Assembly (NCBI RefSeq): GCF_002091755.1
Contig: NZ_BDAI01000003.1
Location: 372,001-436,000, forward strand
Direction of reading: 5' to 3'
Source of the DNA: Pseudomonas nitroreducens NBRC 12694
Lineage (GTDB): Bacteria; Pseudomonadota; Gammaproteobacteria; Pseudomonadales; Pseudomonadaceae
DNA length: 64,000 nt
Shown here in pieces: positions 38,589 to 47,391 of this stretch (position 1 is the first letter of the stretch; every line of letters begins with the position of its first letter). Below the pieces are notes generated by a model. The model ran no database searches and was not told the origin of the DNA. It was given only the letters and a program-made list of their open reading frames with translations. The position numbers and the translations under genes were made by a program.

Positions 38589-40391
38589 TCAACCCTCCTT
38601 GGGCTGCGTCTTCACCGGAGCCTGCGCGGTGGCCGGCGCCTTGGCGTCGGTGGCGATTTCCTGCTGCTGTGCGGCCTTGTCCATCGGCAGCTTGTCGAAC
38701 TCGTGCAGGCCGTCCTTCCTGTACGGGTCGCCGATCCAGCGCGGCGCCGCGGCGAACTTCTGGTTCACCAGGCTTTTGGCGGGTTCGTAGCGATCGTAGC
38801 TCAGGCCGGCGAGGTCCGACAGGGTGTGGATCAGGTGCGAGCTGCTGTAGGAGCGATTGGCCACTGCCTGCAGGTCGCGGGGGTGGTCGGCCTGCCAGCT
38901 TGGCGAGGTCCAGACCATGAACGGAATGGTGTACATCGGCCGGGTCGGGTCCATCTCGTTGCGGCCCAGGCGGTCGTGGTTGCCCGAGCTGTAGACCTCT
39001 TCGCCATGGTCGGAGAGGTAGAGCATGAAGCCGTTGGCGTTGGCCGCCGAGTAGCGCTTGATCAGGCTCGACACCACGAAGTCGTTGTAGCGCACTGCGT
39101 TGTCGTAGAAGTTGTAGGTCTCCACCTGGTCATCCGACAGCGCCGAGGGTGCGCCCTGGCGGTCCTTGAAGTAGGCGAACTCTTCGGGGTAACGGTAGCG
39201 GTAGTCCATGTGCGTGCCCAGCAGGTGGACGACGATGAACTTCTTCTGCGCCGGGTCCTTCAGGGCCTTCTCGAACGGGTCCAGCACCACGCCGTCGTAC
39301 TGGCTGGCGTTCTGGTTGCGCTGGTTGTTCAGGTACGCCTGCTCGTCCGTCTGCTGGGAGAAGGTGGTGAGCATGGTGTTGCGCTTGGTCATCGTCTGCT
39401 GGTTGGTGATCCAGAAGGTCTTGTAGCCCGCCTGTTTCATCAGGTTGATCAGCGACGGATCAGTGAGGAACTTGTCCGGGTTCTGCTCATCACCGAAGGT
39501 GAGGATCTGCTGCATCACCTCGATGGTGTAGGGACGCGGCGCAACCACGTTCTGGAACACGGTCAGGCCCTTGCCGCTGGCGGCGAGGGCGTCGAGGTTC
39601 GGCGTGGTATCGCGGCCGTAGCCGTACAGGTGCATGTGCTGGCGGGTGGTGGATTCGCCCAGCACCAGCACCAGCGTGCGCGGGGCTTCGCCGCTGCTGT
39701 CCTTGAGGTTCTGCAGGGGCGGCAGGGAGGCGTTCTGCTGCAGCAGCTTCTGCATGTTGTCCAGCTGCTGGCGGTACTGGACGTACCCCACCACCAGTTG
39801 CCACGGCACCGCCGGCTCCATGCGCGACTGCACCTTTTCCAGCGCCTGGGCGAAGGTGCGCTCCTGGGTGACCATCTGCTTGTAGAAGGGGTAGAACAGG
39901 TTCAGCACCACCAGCAGCACGGCCAGCGGCACGCGGGCATAGGCCGGCATGCTGATCGGGCGGATACGCTTCCACAGCACCACGGCGACCACGGTGTAGG
40001 CCAGCAATGCCAGGCATAGCCAGAGGCTGAAGTACTGGCTGAAGTATTCGCCGGCCTCGGCGGTGTTCGACTCGAACATCACGAAGATGACGCTCTGCGA
40101 GAACTCCTGCTTGTAGATGCCGAAGTAGCTCAGGCCCACCAGCGAGGCGCCCCAGAGCACCAGGCCGATGACGGCGGCGATGCCCTTGGTGAAGCGCGGC
40201 AGCAGCAGCGGCGGCGCGAGCCACAGGCTGCTGAGGAAGAAGGCATCGCGGAAGCCGGCGAAGCCAGTAGTGCCGCTGAACAGGATCAGCGCCTGGGTAA
40301 CGCCGGAGAAGTACCAGAAGAACAGCAGGAGCCAGCCCAGGGCGGCCCAGTCCACGCGTTTGCGCGCTGCGGGGGATGTGGTGTTCGACAC
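38589..40391 (-). CDS. cptA: Phosphoethanolamine transferase CptA
   Basis: Inner-membrane enzyme of 600 aa that adds phosphoethanolamine to LPS core sugars. About five N-terminal helices (about 14-195) are followed by a periplasmic alkaline-phosphatase/sulfatase-type domain with the nucleophile region LVLGESTTRQHMHLYGYGRD and metal motifs LLGTHMDYRYR and LSDHGEEVY. Long stretches match E. coli CptA as I recall it (EFSQSVIFVMFESNTAEAGE; FWITNQQTMTKRNTML), which sets it apart from EptA. The C-terminus carries an extra Lys/Ala/Pro tail. Equivalent to PA4517. Confidence 0.93.
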   Translation of the reverse strand: MSNTTSPAARKRVDWAALGWLLLFFWYFSGVTQALILFSGTTGFAGFRDAFFLSSLWLAPPLLLPRFTKGIAAVIGLVLWGASLVGLSYFGIYKQEFSQSVIFVMFESNTAEAGEYFSQYFSLWLCLALLAYTVVAVVLWKRIRPISMPAYARVPLAVLLVVLNLFYPFYKQMVTQERTFAQALEKVQSRMEPAVPWQLVVGYVQYRQQLDNMQKLLQQNASLPPLQNLKDSSGEAPRTLVLVLGESTTRQHMHLYGYGRDTTPNLDALAASGKGLTVFQNVVAPRPYTIEVMQQILTFGDEQNPDKFLTDPSLINLMKQAGYKTFWITNQQTMTKRNTMLTTFSQQTDEQAYLNNQRNQNASQYDGVVLDPFEKALKDPAQKKFIVVHLLGTHMDYRYRYPEEFAYFKDRQGAPSALSDDQVETYNFYDNAVRYNDFVVSSLIKRYSAANANGFMLYLSDHGEEVYSSGNHDRLGRNEMDPTRPMYTIPFMVWTSPSWQADHPRDLQAVANRSYSSSHLIHTLSDLAGLSYDRYEPAKSLVNQKFAAAPRWIGDPYRKDGLHEFDKLPMDKAAQQQEIATDAKAPATAQAPVKTQPKEG

Positions 40392-40488
40392 TTGCGCCTC
40401 GTCGTTACGTGGCGGCTGCCGAACACTCCGGCAGCCAGGTTAGCCGGCGAAGGTAGCAAGGTTGGCGTGAAAATTACGTCAAGGGGTG

Positions 40489-41283
40489 TCAGGCGACACC
40501 CATCTGCTCGGCGAGTTGATGCAGGTCCGATTCGTCGCCCAACTCGGCGGCGCGCTGGAAGTAGGCCAGGGTCAACTCCCGCAGGCTTGGCGGCATGGAG
40601 TCGGCGAGCTGCCGGCGGGCTACGCGCAGGAAGTTGAGGTTGCCGCCTTCCAGCGCCCGTTTCAGCCAGATGCGCGCGGCTGGCAGGTCGCCGCGCTCGG
40701 CGAGCACCGAGGCGTGGCTGAACTGGCCACGGAAGTCACCGGCCTCGGCCGACCGACGGTACCACTGGTGAGCCGCGCCAAGGTCGCGGGGCACCACCAG
40801 ACCTTCCTCGTGGAAGCGCCCCACCAGGTTCATCGACTTGGCATGGCCCAATGCCGCCGCGCCCTCGTAGAGCGATAGCGCGCGGGCATCGTCGCGCGCC
40901 ACACCGCGGCCGGTGGAAAGCAGGTTGGCGAGGTTGTACATGGCCCAGTCGAGCTTCTGCTGCGCCGCGATGGCGTAATGGCCGGCCGCAGCCGTTTCGT
41001 CCTTGGCGCACCCCCAACCGTGCTCCAGGCAGCGCCCGAGCATGTTGCGGGCCATGGCATGACCGCGCTCGGCGGCGATGCCGAACCAGGTCAGCGCCAG
41101 GCCGATGTCCTGTTCGATGCCGTGGCCGTCGAGGAGAATCTGCCCGAGTAACGCCTGGGCCTCCAGGTTCCCTTCACGGGCGCCGGCCAGGATGAGCCGG
41201 GCGGTCTGCCGCGGATCGTCGGCGAGCTGGCCGGTGAGGTCTTCGACATTGATTTCTTCAGTGCGACGCAGGACGAAGCTCAT
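40489..41283 (-). CDS. Sel1-repeat (TPR-like) protein
   Basis: Soluble protein of 264 aa built of about five to six Sel1-like repeats, each an antiparallel helix pair with consensus A...LG..L..G.GV..D...A..WY..AAE.G; the clearest are at about 38-73, 74-109, 110-145 and 146-181. Such proteins are scaffolds for protein-protein contacts. No signal peptide. It lies 6 bp downstream of piuC on the same strand and is probably co-transcribed with it, as PA4516 is next to PA4515. Role unknown. Confidence 0.88.
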   Translation of the reverse strand: MSFVLRRTEEINVEDLTGQLADDPRQTARLILAGAREGNLEAQALLGQILLDGHGIEQDIGLALTWFGIAAERGHAMARNMLGRCLEHGWGCAKDETAAAGHYAIAAQQKLDWAMYNLANLLSTGRGVARDDARALSLYEGAAALGHAKSMNLVGRFHEEGLVVPRDLGAAHQWYRRSAEAGDFRGQFSHASVLAERGDLPAARIWLKRALEGGNLNFLRVARRQLADSMPPSLRELTLAYFQRAAELGDESDLHQLAEQMGVA

Positions 41284-41289
41284 GGCGGA

Positions 41290-41970
41290 TCAGACGTCCA
41301 CCCAACGGCGCAGCAGGTTGTGGTAGGTGCCGGTCAGCTCGATCAGCGCAGGGTGGTCCGGCACGTCGCGGGTCAGTGCCTGGATCGACTGGTCCATCTG
41401 GAACAGCAGGGCGCGCTGGCTGTCCTCGCGCACCAGGCTCTGGGTCCAGAAGAACGAGGCGATGCGCGCGCCACGGGTCACCGGGTTGACCTTGTGCAGG
41501 CTGGTGGCGGGGTAGAGCACCAGGTCGCCGGCCGGCAGCTTCACCTGCTGGGTGCCGTAGGTGTCCTGGATCACCAGTTCGCCGCCGTCGTAGTCGTCGG
41601 GGTCGCTGAAGAACAGCGTCGAGGACAGGTCGGTGCGCACGCGCTCGCGGCCACCCTGGGTGTCGCGCACGGCGTTGTCGATGTGGAAGTCGAACGAACC
41701 GCCGCCGGTGTAGCAGTTGAACAGCGGCGGGAAGACCTTGCTCGGCAACGCGGCGGACTGGAACAACGGGTTGCTCCACAGGCGCTGCAGCATGGCCTCG
41801 CCGATCTCGCGGGCCAGCGGGTGGTCCTGCGGCAGTTGCAGGTTGTGCTTGGCGCGGGACGACTGGTAGCCCGCGGTGACCTTGCCGTCGGCCCACTCGG
41901 CCTGTTCCAGGGCGGCGCGGATGCGCGTCACCTCATCGCGGGTGAAGACGCCGGGAATGTGCAGCAGCAT
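41290..41970 (-). CDS. piuC: Fe(II)/2-oxoglutarate-dependent hydroxylase PiuC
   Basis: PKHD-type dioxygenase of 226 aa. The iron-binding facial triad is H96, D98 and H159 ([20 protein letters not shown]) and the 2-oxoglutarate arginine is R169. It is divergent from piuA with a Fur box between them, so it is expected to be expressed under iron starvation. Its substrate is not known; the association with a siderophore receptor suggests a role in iron-compound use. Equivalent to PA4515. Confidence 0.94.
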   Translation of the reverse strand: MLLHIPGVFTRDEVTRIRAALEQAEWADGKVTAGYQSSRAKHNLQLPQDHPLAREIGEAMLQRLWSNPLFQSAALPSKVFPPLFNCYTGGGSFDFHIDNAVRDTQGGRERVRTDLSSTLFFSDPDDYDGGELVIQDTYGTQQVKLPAGDLVLYPATSLHKVNPVTRGARIASFFWTQSLVREDSQRALLFQMDQSIQALTRDVPDHPALIELTGTYHNLLRRWVDV

Positions 41971-41998
41971 GGGCCGGTTCCATCAGGTTCGATAATTT

Positions 41999-42017
41999 GC
42001 CAATGATAATGATTTGC
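41999..42017. promoter_or_regulatory. Fur box between piuC and piuA
   Basis: GCCAAT-GATAAT-G-ATTTGC fits the 6-6-1-6 Fur consensus GATAAT-GATAAT-C-ATTATC, with the central hexamer perfect. A further GATAAT at 41991 overlaps. It lies 29 bp upstream of piuC and 155 bp upstream of piuA and can serve both. Confidence 0.8.
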
Positions 42018-42171
42018 AACAGATCGGTACAACCGCCATACCCCTGCTTCCGACAGGGAGAAAATGTAAAAGTTGTAAATCATCTGCGTATGGTAATGAA
42101 TGTGAATTGATACAAATTCTTATTTGCAATAGATTGCGCGGCCTTCATGAACCCCTGGGGAGGGAGTTGCG

Positions 42172-44433
42172 ATGTCGCGTCAATCCACCGAGTTCGCCGG
42201 CAGCAAGCCGCGCCTGCTGGTTTCCGCCGTCGGTGTGGCGATTACCGCCATGTCCGGCACTCACCTGGCCCACGCTGACGAGGCTATGCCGAAGAAGTCC
42301 GGCCAGGACGTGCTGTCTCTGGACGCCGACACCGTTGTCGGGGCGCAACAGCAGGATCCGACGACCTACAACGTCGAGAAGTCTTCCAACGAGAAGTACA
42401 CCGCGCCGCTGCTGGAGACGCCCAAGACCGTCACCGTGATCCCCCAGCAGGTGATCAAGGATACTGGCGCGCTGACCCTGCAGGACGCCCTGCGCTCCAC
42501 TCCCGGCATCACCTTCGGTGCCGGCGAGGGCGGCAACCCGGCGGGCGACCGTCCGTTCATCCGTGGTTTCAACGCCGAGAGCGATACATTCCTGGATGGC
42601 ATGCGCGATGTGGCCTCGCAAACCCGCGAGATCTTCAACATCGAACAGATCGAAGTGAGCAAGGGCCCGGGCTCGGCCTACACCGGCGCGGGGTCCACCG
42701 GCGGTAGCCTGAACCTGATCAGCAAGACCGCCAAGCAGGCCGACTTCAACGATGCCAGTATCGTACTGGGCACCGACCAGACCCGCCGCACCACCCTGGA
42801 CGTCAACCACAGGCTGGGCGACAACGCGGCCTTCCGCCTGAACCTGATGAAGCACGATGCCAACGTCGCCGGCCGCGACGAGGTCAACGTCAGCCGCTGG
42901 GGCGTGGCGCCGACCGTCACCTTCGGCTTCGATACCCCGACCCGTGCCACGCTGTCGTACTACCACCTGTCCACCGACGACATGCCCGACTACGGCATTC
43001 CGCTGACCCTGGCCGGGCGCAGCGAGCGCAACCCGAGCAAGCCGGTATCGGTGGACAAGAGCAACTTCTACGGCCTGAACGACCGCGACTACCGCAAGAG
43101 CACCACCGACACCGGCACCTTCCGCATCGAGCATGACCTGAACGACAACCTGACCCTGTCCAACAGCTTCCGCCTGGTGCGTACCACCCTTGACTACATC
43201 GTCACCAACCCCGACGACAGCCGCGGCAACGTCGCCAACGGGCTGGTCTATCGCTCCTCGAAGAACCGTAACTCCACCTCCAAGGGCTGGGTCAACCAGA
43301 CTGACCTGAAGGCCACCTTCGACACCGGTTTTGTCGGCCACACCCTGGTCACCGGCATGGAGTTCAGCTACGAGGACGTGCACAACCGCCCCTATGTCAT
43401 TACCCCCGGCGGCGGCAGCGGCAATACCTGCACCCCCGGCTTGCTCGCCAGCGGCGACTGCACCAGCCTGAACAAGCCCACCCCCGGCGACCACTGGACT
43501 GGCAGCATCACCGACAGCGCCGCCTTCACCGACACCGACACCAAGACCGCCTCGGCCTACGTGTTCGACACCCTGAAGCTCAGTGAGCAGTGGGATCTCA
43601 ACCTCGGCCTGCGTTACGACGACTACGAAACCCGCTCCAGCGGCTACTCCACGGGCGGCCGCGGCTCGCCCGCCGGCGATTTCGACCGCCAGAGCAACAC
43701 CCACTTCTGGAACTACCAGCTCGGCGTGGTCTACAAGCCGGCGCCCAACGGCAGCATTTATGCGGCCTGGTCCACCTCCAGCAACCCCAGCGGCGAAACC
43801 GCCGGCGAAGGCGGTGGCGACCTCAGTCTGGCCAACGCCAACCTCGACCCTGAGCGCAACCGCAACTACGAGATCGGCACCAAGTGGGCCTTCTTCGACG
43901 AAGCGCTGTCGCTCAATGCGGCGATCTTCCGCACCGACAAGACCAATGCCCGCGTCGCCTCGCCGGACGACTCCACCGTCCAGGTGCTCGATGGCGAGCA
44001 GCGCGTGCAGGGCGTGGAGCTTGGCTTCAGCGGCGCACTGACGCCCAAGTGGAAAGTCTTCGGCGGCTACACCTACCTGGACAGCGAGATCCTCAAGTCC
44101 AGCGTGGCCAGTGACGAGGGCAACCGCATGCCGCAGACCGCGCAGAACAACTTCACCCTGTGGTCGACCTACGATGTGCTGCAGAACTTCACCGTGGGCG
44201 GCGGCGCAACCTACGTCGATGAGCAGTACGGCAACACCGCCAACAGCACCATGATCCCGTCCTACTGGCGCTACGACGCCATGGCCAAGTACGTGATCAG
44301 CAAGAACGTCGACCTGCAGCTCAACGTGCAGAACCTGACCGACAAGCGCTACTTCGACCAGGTCTTCAGCACCCACATGGCGCACGTGGCCCCGGGCCGC
44401 ACCGCACTGCTGGGGGTCAACGTCCACTTCTAA
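42172..44433 (+). CDS. piuA: TonB-dependent siderophore receptor PiuA
   Basis: Outer-membrane ferric-siderophore receptor of 753 aa. A signal peptide ends near residue 36 (THLAHA-DEA). The N-terminal plug domain starts about residue 80 (LLETPKTVTVIPQQVIKDTG, then LTLQDALRSTPGITFGAG), with the PFIRGFNAE and IEVSKGPGSAYTGAGSTGG motifs. The 22-strand barrel follows and ends in an aromatic residue (NVHF). In P. aeruginosa PiuA also takes up siderophore-conjugated beta-lactams (established). GGGAGGGAG precedes the ATG. Divergent from piuC, followed by a terminator and piuB. Confidence 0.95.
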   Translation: MSRQSTEFAGSKPRLLVSAVGVAITAMSGTHLAHADEAMPKKSGQDVLSLDADTVVGAQQQDPTTYNVEKSSNEKYTAPLLETPKTVTVIPQQVIKDTGALTLQDALRSTPGITFGAGEGGNPAGDRPFIRGFNAESDTFLDGMRDVASQTREIFNIEQIEVSKGPGSAYTGAGSTGGSLNLISKTAKQADFNDASIVLGTDQTRRTTLDVNHRLGDNAAFRLNLMKHDANVAGRDEVNVSRWGVAPTVTFGFDTPTRATLSYYHLSTDDMPDYGIPLTLAGRSERNPSKPVSVDKSNFYGLNDRDYRKSTTDTGTFRIEHDLNDNLTLSNSFRLVRTTLDYIVTNPDDSRGNVANGLVYRSSKNRNSTSKGWVNQTDLKATFDTGFVGHTLVTGMEFSYEDVHNRPYVITPGGGSGNTCTPGLLASGDCTSLNKPTPGDHWTGSITDSAAFTDTDTKTASAYVFDTLKLSEQWDLNLGLRYDDYETRSSGYSTGGRGSPAGDFDRQSNTHFWNYQLGVVYKPAPNGSIYAAWSTSSNPSGETAGEGGGDLSLANANLDPERNRNYEIGTKWAFFDEALSLNAAIFRTDKTNARVASPDDSTVQVLDGEQRVQGVELGFSGALTPKWKVFGGYTYLDSEILKSSVASDEGNRMPQTAQNNFTLWSTYDVLQNFTVGGGATYVDEQYGNTANSTMIPSYWRYDAMAKYVISKNVDLQLNVQNLTDKRYFDQVFSTHMAHVAPGRTALLGVNVHF

Positions 44434-44456
44434 GGGCCGCGTACTCCTGGCGCCCC

Positions 44457-44492
44457 GCCCCGGCCGATGCTCCTCGGCCGGGGCTTTTCTTT
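44457..44492 (+). terminator. piuA: Rho-independent terminator of piuA
   Basis: A 10-bp stem CCCCGGCCGA/TCGGCCGGGG with a 6-base loop followed by CTTTTCTTT, 24 bp after the piuA stop. It separates piuA from piuB, which has its own Fur box. Confidence 0.9.
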
Positions 44493-44552
44493 GCGCGGGC
44501 CGCCTGCGACGAGGGTAAGGCGAGGGTAAAGATTGTTAAATCGGCTGCGTTT

Positions 44553-44571
44553 GCGAGCCATTCTCATTAAA
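44553..44571. promoter_or_regulatory. Fur box upstream of piuB
   Basis: Read on the minus strand, TTTAAT-GAGAAT-G-GCTCGC keeps the AATGAGAAT core of Fur sites, weaker in the last hexamer. It lies about 40 bp before piuB, between the piuA terminator and the gene. Confidence 0.6.
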
Positions 44572-44612
44572 ATGCCCGCCCTGCGTGATGGGTGTCCGAA
44601 GGTGAAGCCGCG

Positions 44613-47165
44613 GTGTTGAAGAAAGTCCTTTTCCAGTTGCATTGGCTGTTCGGTATCAGCGCAGGACTTGTGCTGGCGCTGATGGGTATCACCGGGGCGA
44701 TGCTGTCGTTCCAGGATGAGATCCTGCGGGCCATCAACCCCGACAGCCTGGTGGTGGAAAAGCGCGCCGAAGCCGTGCTGCCGATGGACGAACTGATCCG
44801 CCGGGTGGAGAGCGCCGAGCCAGGCAAGAAGGTCGCCTTCTTCTGGCTCAAGACCAAGGGCGTGGAGTCCGCGCGCATCTTCTTCACTCCGCCACCGGGC
44901 CAGCGCCGTGGCGAATCCCTGTATGTCGACCCCTACACCGCGCAAGCCCTGCCCGCGCCAGTGGGCGAGGGCGCCTTCATGTTCATCATGCAGCTGCATC
45001 GCTTCCTCGCCGCCGGTGAAGTCGGTCAGCGGATCACGGCCGCCTGCACCCTGATCCTGATCTTCTTCTGCCTCTCCGGCCTGTACCTGCGCTGGCCGCG
45101 CAAGGCGCTGAACTGGCGCACCTGGCTGACCTTCGACTGGCGCAAGAAAGGCCGCGCCTTCAACTGGGACCTGCACGCCGTGGCCGGTACCTGGTGCCTG
45201 GCGTTCTACCTCCTGGCCTCGCTGACCGGCCTGTACTGGTCCTACGAGTGGTACCGCAACGGCCTGTTCAAGCTGCTCGACGACGCCCCCGCCGGCCAGG
45301 CCAAGGGCGGCCAGCGGGGCGGCGGCAAGCGCGGCCCGGCGCCCGAGGGCCTGCCGCCGGTAGTCGATGCCACCGCCATCTGGAACACCATCCAGCAGAC
45401 CGGCGGCTCCGCCATGACCGCCTACAACCTGCGCCTGCCGCCGGTGAAGGGCCAGCCGGCCACCGTGTTCTACCTTCTCGATGACGCTGCCCACGAGCGC
45501 GCCTTCAACGAGATGACCATCGACCCGGCCAGCGGCAAGCTGCTCAAGGACCGCCGCTACAACGACAGCAGCGCCGGCAAGCAACTGCTCACCAGCGTCT
45601 ACGCCCTGCATGTGGGCAGCTACTTCGGCCTCACCGGGCGCATCCTGATGATGCTCGCCAGCCTGGCCATGCCGCTGTTCTTCATCACCGGCTGGCTGCT
45701 CTACCTTGATCGCCGCCGCAAGAAGCGCGCAGCGCTGGCCGCCCGCGGCGAGCTGGGCACTACGGCTGGTGGTGCCGACTCCTGGTTGATCGGCTACGCC
45801 AGCCAGAGCGGCTTCGCCGAACAACTGGCCTGGCAGAGCGCCGGCCAGTTGCAGGCTGCTGGCCTGCCGGTACGCGTCGAGTCTCTGGGCAAGCTGGACC
45901 GTGCGCAGCTGGAGCAGACCCGTAATGCGCTGTTCGTGGTCAGCACTTTCGGCGAAGGCGAGGCGCCGGACAGTGCCCGTGGTTTCGAACGCCAGGTGCT
46001 CGGCCAATCCCTCGGCCTCAACGACCTGCGCTTCGCCGTACTCGCCTTGGGCGACCGCCAGTATGAGCACTTCTGCGGCTTCGCCCGGCGCATGCAGAGC
46101 TGGCTGCAAGGGCAGGGCGCGCGCCCGCTGTTCGACGGCGTGGAGGTGGACAACGGCGATGCCACCGCGCTGCACGACTGGCAGGTACGCCTCGCTGAAC
46201 TCTCCGGCACCGCACCGCAAGTGGCCTTCACCGCGCCGGCCTTCGAAGTCTGGACGCTGAGTGGCCGTGAACACCTGAACCCCGGCAGCCAGGGCGAATC
46301 CACCTGGCTGCTGCGCCTCGGGGCGCCGAGCGACTCCCAGATCGACTGGGCCGCCGGCGACCTGGTGGAAATCGTTCCCCGCCAACCGGAATTCCTCGTC
46401 AGCCGTTGGCTCGAACGCCTTGGCCTCGACGGCGCGGCCAAGGTGCAGGTCGACGGCCTGGCCATGCCGCTCAAGGACGCCCTGGCCGGCTGTCTGTTGC
46501 CGGCGAACCTGGAGCATCTGGTCGGCCAGCACGGCCAGGCGGTGGTTGATGCGCTGATCAAGCTCTCGGTGCGCCAGTACTCCATCGCCTCATTGCGCAG
46601 CGAAGGCGCGATGGAGCTGATCGTGCGCCAGGAGCAGCACGCGGACGGTTCGTTGGGTATCTGCTCCGGCTGGCTGACCCAGTATCTGCCCGAAGGCGGC
46701 AGCCTGCTGCTGCGCCTGCGGCGCAACCGCAGCTTCCATCTCACCGAGGACGATCGCCCGCTGATCCTCATCGGTAACGGCACCGGTATCGCTGGCCTGC
46801 GTGCTCTGCTGCAAGCGAGCGTTGCCGAAGGCCGTTCGCGCAACTGGCTGCTGTTCGGCGAGCGCAATATCGCCCACGACTTCTACTGCCGCGACGAGCT
46901 CGAAGGCATGCTGGCGCGCGGCGAACTGCAACGCCTGGATGTCGCTTTCTCCCGCGACCAGGCCGAGAAGGTCTACGTACAGGATCGCCTGCGCGCCAGC
47001 GCCGAAACACTCGCCCAGTGGCTGGAAGAGGGGGCGGTGATCTACGTTTGCGGCAGCCTGCAAGGCATGGCCGAAGGCGTCGACCGTGCCTTGCGCGAGA
47101 TGCTCGGTGATACCGAGGTCGAGGGGTTGCTGGAGCGTGGGCGCTATCGGCGCGACGTGTATTGA
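44613..47165 (+). CDS. piuB: PepSY-membrane / flavodoxin / NADPH reductase fusion (PiuB)
   Basis: Membrane flavoprotein of 850 aa. The N-terminal part (about 1-385) is a PepSY-associated TM domain with four helices and conserved histidines (MQLHRFLAAGEVGQR; FNWDLHAVAGTWCL; YALHVGSYFG) that probably bind haem. Residues about 400-530 are flavodoxin-like (IGYASQSGFAEQLAWQSA), and about 545-850 are an FAD/NADPH sulphite-reductase-like domain (RQYSIAS; IGNGTGIAGLRALLQ; YVCGSLQGMAEGV). Such proteins are thought to reduce periplasmic ferric siderophores. I prefer GTG 44613 (MLKKVLFQLHWLFG) with GAAGGTGA upstream over GTG 44592. Confidence 0.88.
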   Translation: MLKKVLFQLHWLFGISAGLVLALMGITGAMLSFQDEILRAINPDSLVVEKRAEAVLPMDELIRRVESAEPGKKVAFFWLKTKGVESARIFFTPPPGQRRGESLYVDPYTAQALPAPVGEGAFMFIMQLHRFLAAGEVGQRITAACTLILIFFCLSGLYLRWPRKALNWRTWLTFDWRKKGRAFNWDLHAVAGTWCLAFYLLASLTGLYWSYEWYRNGLFKLLDDAPAGQAKGGQRGGGKRGPAPEGLPPVVDATAIWNTIQQTGGSAMTAYNLRLPPVKGQPATVFYLLDDAAHERAFNEMTIDPASGKLLKDRRYNDSSAGKQLLTSVYALHVGSYFGLTGRILMMLASLAMPLFFITGWLLYLDRRRKKRAALAARGELGTTAGGADSWLIGYASQSGFAEQLAWQSAGQLQAAGLPVRVESLGKLDRAQLEQTRNALFVVSTFGEGEAPDSARGFERQVLGQSLGLNDLRFAVLALGDRQYEHFCGFARRMQSWLQGQGARPLFDGVEVDNGDATALHDWQVRLAELSGTAPQVAFTAPAFEVWTLSGREHLNPGSQGESTWLLRLGAPSDSQIDWAAGDLVEIVPRQPEFLVSRWLERLGLDGAAKVQVDGLAMPLKDALAGCLLPANLEHLVGQHGQAVVDALIKLSVRQYSIASLRSEGAMELIVRQEQHADGSLGICSGWLTQYLPEGGSLLLRLRRNRSFHLTEDDRPLILIGNGTGIAGLRALLQASVAEGRSRNWLLFGERNIAHDFYCRDELEGMLARGELQRLDVAFSRDQAEKVYVQDRLRASAETLAQWLEEGAVIYVCGSLQGMAEGVDRALREMLGDTEVEGLLERGRYRRDVY

Positions 47166-47230
47166 TGGGGTGTTGGGTCTAGCCAATCGCGGACGGAGTC
47201 CGCTCCCACGCTCAGCGTGACTGGCTTTTC

Positions 47231-47308
47231 GTAGGACGGATAACGCGCCAGCGCTATCCGCCGATGGGCCGTCAGCGGATAACCTGTTCCAGGTTATCCG
47301 CCCTACGC
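47231..47308. repeat. GTAGGRCGGATAACGC palindromic repeat
   Basis: GTAGGACGGATAACGCGCCA at 47231 and the inverted TTATCCGCCCTAC ending at 47307 enclose an inner GCGGATAACCTG/CAGGTTATCCGC hairpin. A dispersed palindrome of a type different from the TGTAGGAGC family. A degenerate REP (GCGGACGGAGTCCGCTCCCA) precedes it near 47189. Confidence 0.75.
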
Positions 47309-47331
47309 AGGGCTCCTCAAATGACGCAAAC

Positions 47332-47364
47332 AAAAAGGCCCCCGCGAATGCGGAGGCCTTTTTT
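47332..47364. terminator. Bidirectional terminator between piuB and lpxO
   Basis: AAAAAGGCCcCCGC loop GCGGaGGCCTTTTTT gives a strong hairpin with A- and T-runs on both sides, between the convergent piuB and lpxO. Confidence 0.88.
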
Positions 47365-47391
47365 GATAGCGGAGCGCTTAAATCCAGTCGC

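Noticed and set aside
42145..44427. A 760-codon minus-strand frame antisense to piuA
   Set aside because: Val/Gly/Ala-rich shadow frame; the plus strand encodes a complete TonB-dependent receptor with signal peptide, plug and barrel.
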